From: Snuella sedimenti
GTDB lineage: Bacteria > Bacteroidota > Bacteroidia > Flavobacteriales > Flavobacteriaceae
NCBI RefSeq assembly: GCF_016428595.1
Contig: NZ_JAELVQ010000002.1
Span: forward strand, 62,001-126,000
Reading direction: 5' to 3'
Length of the DNA stretch: 64,000 nucleotides
Under the pieces are notes generated by a model that was not told where the DNA came from, searched no databases, and worked only from the letters and a program-made list of their open reading frames with translations. Positions 62,541 through 64,000 of the stretch are shown here, one piece after another (position 1 is the first letter of the stretch; the number at the start of each line of letters is the position of its first letter). A program made the position numbers and the translations under genes.

Positions 62541-62624
62541 ATAAATAAGCCATAGAAAAGACGATATCTTACCAAATTTATTATTGGCGTGTTATATCTG
62601 ACCAGATTAAAGAGTAAACAGATG
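62541..62624 (+). promoter_or_regulatory. start-codon-pairing leader motif, copy C (queE)
   Basis: ATAAATAAGCC (62541-62551), TGGCGTGTTATATCTGACC (62585-62603) and ACAGATG (62618-62624) fill the whole leader. TATCTG (62595-62600) pairs with CAGATG (62619-62624), a terminal U-G pair included, across 18 bases. GCCA/TGGC also pair. GATAT upstream (62562-62566) can compete for ATATC. No preQ1 riboswitch consensus was recognised. Confidence 0.6.
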
Positions 62625-63251
62625 AATAAGGAAATACAGTTACTAGTAGATAAAGGCGAAATGTTGCCTTTAATGGAGGAGTTTTATACCATTCAAGGAG
62701 AGGGGTATCACAAAGGAACTGCAGCTTATTTTATTCGTATAGGAGGTTGTGATGTGGGATGTCATTGGTGCGATGTTAAAGAAAGTTGGAATGCAGATAT
62801 ACATCCGCCAACAGAGACGGTTAAGATTGTTGCCCAAGCTAAAAAATATAGTGATACAGTAGTGGTAACAGGAGGCGAGCCCTTAACTTGGGACATGACA
62901 GCCTTAACAGCACAATTAAAGGCAGAAGGATTGCAAGTGCATATCGAAACATCTGGAGCTTATAAACTTACCGGCATTTGGGATTGGATTTGTTTGTCTC
63001 CTAAAAAGATGAAATTACCAACACAAGAAGTTTATGAAAAGGCTAATGAACTCAAAATGATTATTTATAATAGAGATGATTTTCGGTTTGCAGAAGAACA
63101 AGCAGCTAAAGTAAATAAAGATTGCATATTATATATGCAACCAGAATGGAGTAAGCGTGACAAGGTGATTCCCGAAATTGTAGATTATGTGATGGCACAC
63201 CCAAAATGGAAAGTGTCTTTACAAACGCATAAATATTTAAATATACCCTAA
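62622..63251 (+). CDS. queE: 7-carboxy-7-deazaguanine synthase
   Basis: A radical-SAM enzyme of 209 residues from ATG 62622. The cluster motif is Cys43-x3-Cys47-x2-Cys50 (CDVGCHWCD), the usual CxxxCxxC. The N-terminal PLMEEFYTIQGEGYHKGTAAYFIR and GGEPLTWD support QueE, which converts 6-carboxytetrahydropterin to CDG on the way to queuosine. A GTG at 62589 is upstream inside the leader motif and is rejected. No other queuosine gene is in the window. It ends at a bidirectional terminator. Confidence 0.95.
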   Translation: MNKEIQLLVDKGEMLPLMEEFYTIQGEGYHKGTAAYFIRIGGCDVGCHWCDVKESWNADIHPPTETVKIVAQAKKYSDTVVVTGGEPLTWDMTALTAQLKAEGLQVHIETSGAYKLTGIWDWICLSPKKMKLPTQEVYEKANELKMIIYNRDDFRFAEEQAAKVNKDCILYMQPEWSKRDKVIPEIVDYVMAHPKWKVSLQTHKYLNIP

Positions 63252-63291
63252 ACATAAAAAAAGTGCCTAATAAGGCACTTTTTTTATGTTT
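63250..63291. terminator. bidirectional terminator between queE and the DUF2911 gene
   Basis: A perfect 19-bp dyad (63250-63268 with 63273-63291) around a four-base loop AATA. It has A- and T-runs on both flanks, so it can end the transcripts of both convergent genes. It overlaps the last bases of queE. Confidence 0.92.
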
Positions 63292-63305
63292 ATAATAGCA
63301 TCATG

Positions 63306-63836
63306 CTATTTCGTGAAAGCAACGGCAACTCTTGTCGTACCCCATCCTAAATGTAAAGCATCATTAGTAAAAGCAATGGAAAAAGCCTCAAGGGATTCGC
63401 TTGCAGTTGTAACAGGTGCTGGAACCCTAATAGCATCATTTGCTTCTTTATAAGAATAAGCACCCCAAACGTTAATATCCTTGCTCAAAATAATCGTCCA
63501 TTCTTTTTCTCCAGGAATGGTGAAAAGCGAATACTCTCCGGCACTTACAGTTTTTCCTCCAATTTTTACGTCTTCGTATAAAGTAATGTTGGCAGCTTCA
63601 TTAGCGCCAGTACGCCAAACTTTACCATTTGGAGCAAGCGAACCTAATGAGCGTCCTTTAAGTTGAGGTCTACTATAGATAACTTTTGCAATTGCAGGAG
63701 CATTTCGGGATGTTCTATATATAGTTGCATCCATAGGACTTTTATCGAGTTTACTAAACTCTTGAGCCCCAGCATTGGTTGTTAATAATAATACAATAGC
63801 AAAAGCTATACTTGAAATAAAATTTGATGTCTTCAT
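63306..63836 (-). CDS. DUF2911-family secreted protein
   Basis: 176 residues from the ATG at 63836 (MKTSNFISSIAFAIVLLL), with a signal peptide ending NAGAQ. The mature part has the DUF2911 pattern: RSLGSLAPNGKVWRTGANEA, FSAGEYSLFTIPG-like TVSAGEYSLFTIPGEKEWTIIL and INVWGAYSY. The function is unknown; such proteins are common in Bacteroidota. A TTG at 63866 would add ten residues and is rejected. It is convergent with queE over a shared terminator. Confidence 0.88.
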   Translation of the reverse strand: MKTSNFISSIAFAIVLLLTTNAGAQEFSKLDKSPMDATIYRTSRNAPAIAKVIYSRPQLKGRSLGSLAPNGKVWRTGANEAANITLYEDVKIGGKTVSAGEYSLFTIPGEKEWTIILSKDINVWGAYSYKEANDAIRVPAPVTTASESLEAFSIAFTNDALHLGWGTTRVAVAFTK

Positions 63837-63923
63837 AGTTTTTTTATAGTTAGTGTTAATATGCAATTTTAAAATTAAGTAATTCTTTGTTTGAAGTTCT
63901 TAATATTATATTAAAAAATGATG

Positions 63924-64000
63924 TTACTTCTTAATAAATTTTTTGGACTCCCTTCCTGTATTATTATGGAAGTTAATAAAGTAAACTCCAGAAGCCAGAT
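63924..64000 (-). CDS. C-terminal end of a T9SS-sorted protein (partial)
   Basis: On the minus strand the last bases read LASGVYFINFHNN, then a basic tail ending KKFIKK and a TAA at 63924-63926. This is the pattern of the type A C-terminal sorting domain used by the type IX secretion system (L.(S/A)G.Y......G....K..K). The rest of the protein is outside the window, so its function is unknown. Confidence 0.7.
   Translation of the reverse strand, partial: LASGVYFINFHNNTGRESKKFIKK

Noticed and set aside
62589-62621. GTG start of queE
   Set aside because: It lies in block 2 of the leader motif, and the added residues (MLYLTRLKSKQ) are not QueE-like.
62541-62624. preQ1 riboswitch before queE
   Set aside because: No preQ1-I or preQ1-II consensus was recognised, and the same blocks precede genes unrelated to queuosine.

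Overview
The window comes from a member of the Bacteroidota, almost certainly a (probably marine) Flavobacteriaceae. The evidence is AT-rich DNA, promoters of the TAnnTTTG type instead of the E. coli -10 box, almost no Shine-Dalgarno sequences, FecI/FecR-type sigma/anti-sigma pairs next to TonB receptors with STN domains, a SusC/SusD-like pair, sulfatase and hexosaminidase lipoproteins, and a T9SS-type sorting-signal tail at the right edge. No rRNA, tRNA, CRISPR array, prophage or complete insertion sequence was seen.

Layout. 1-17.3 kb: the fused str-S10-spc-alpha ribosomal cluster from the end of rpsL to rplQ, with fusA, secY, infA, rpmJ and rpoA, and no tuf between fusA and rpsJ. Two genes too short for most ORF lists are present (rpmD, rpmJ). 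17.3-21.4 kb: carA, eno and gltA, each with its own terminator. 21.4-24 kb: two guanidino-group enzymes (an amidinotransferase/deiminase-like protein and a CtlX-like hydrolase) around a divergent RidA-family gene. 24-31.2 kb: a TPR sensor histidine kinase, argS, a sulfatase lipoprotein and a NagX/DUF5009-like membrane protein. 31.6-37.8 kb: a reverse-strand sigma/FecR/TonB-receptor operon with a small secreted protein at its end and, divergently, an unusual repeat lipoprotein. 38-40.5 kb: ffh, a broken four-helix-bundle (IVP-type) gene and folD. 41-48.5 kb: a second ECF sigma/FecR pair followed by a SusC/SusD-like uptake pair. 48.7-56.7 kb: a fucose-type catabolic operon (SDR, FucP permease, mutarotase, GH20 hexosaminidase, LutABC) and an AraC regulator. 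56.8-64 kb: rluF, a five-gene reverse operon (HerA-like ATPase, lipoprotein, YitT, cupin, alpha/beta hydrolase), queE, a DUF2911 protein and the end of a T9SS cargo protein.

How it fits together: the 41-56.7 kb block reads as a glycan-use locus. A sigma/anti-sigma switch senses the loaded SusC-like receptor, SusD captures glycan, GH20 trims N-acetylhexosamine, FucP imports 6-deoxysugar, mutarotase and SDR feed an oxidative pathway whose known end products are pyruvate and L-lactate, and LutABC would burn the lactate. The sulfatase and NagX-like genes nearby suit sulfated or amino-sugar glycans.

The most interesting signal is a leader motif shared by unrelated genes (rpmC, the susD-like gene, queE, the sulfatase): a CATCTGA(C/T)C-type box lies 18-26 bases before an ACAGATG in which ATG is the start codon, so the two can pair and close the start. 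Upstream of the NagX-like gene the start is GTG and the upstream partner is changed to match (CACACGTT with AACGTGTG), which looks like covariation. I do not recognise this element as a described class. A second non-coding oddity is a 387-base element with 20-base terminal inverted repeats and nested hairpins at 57562-57948.
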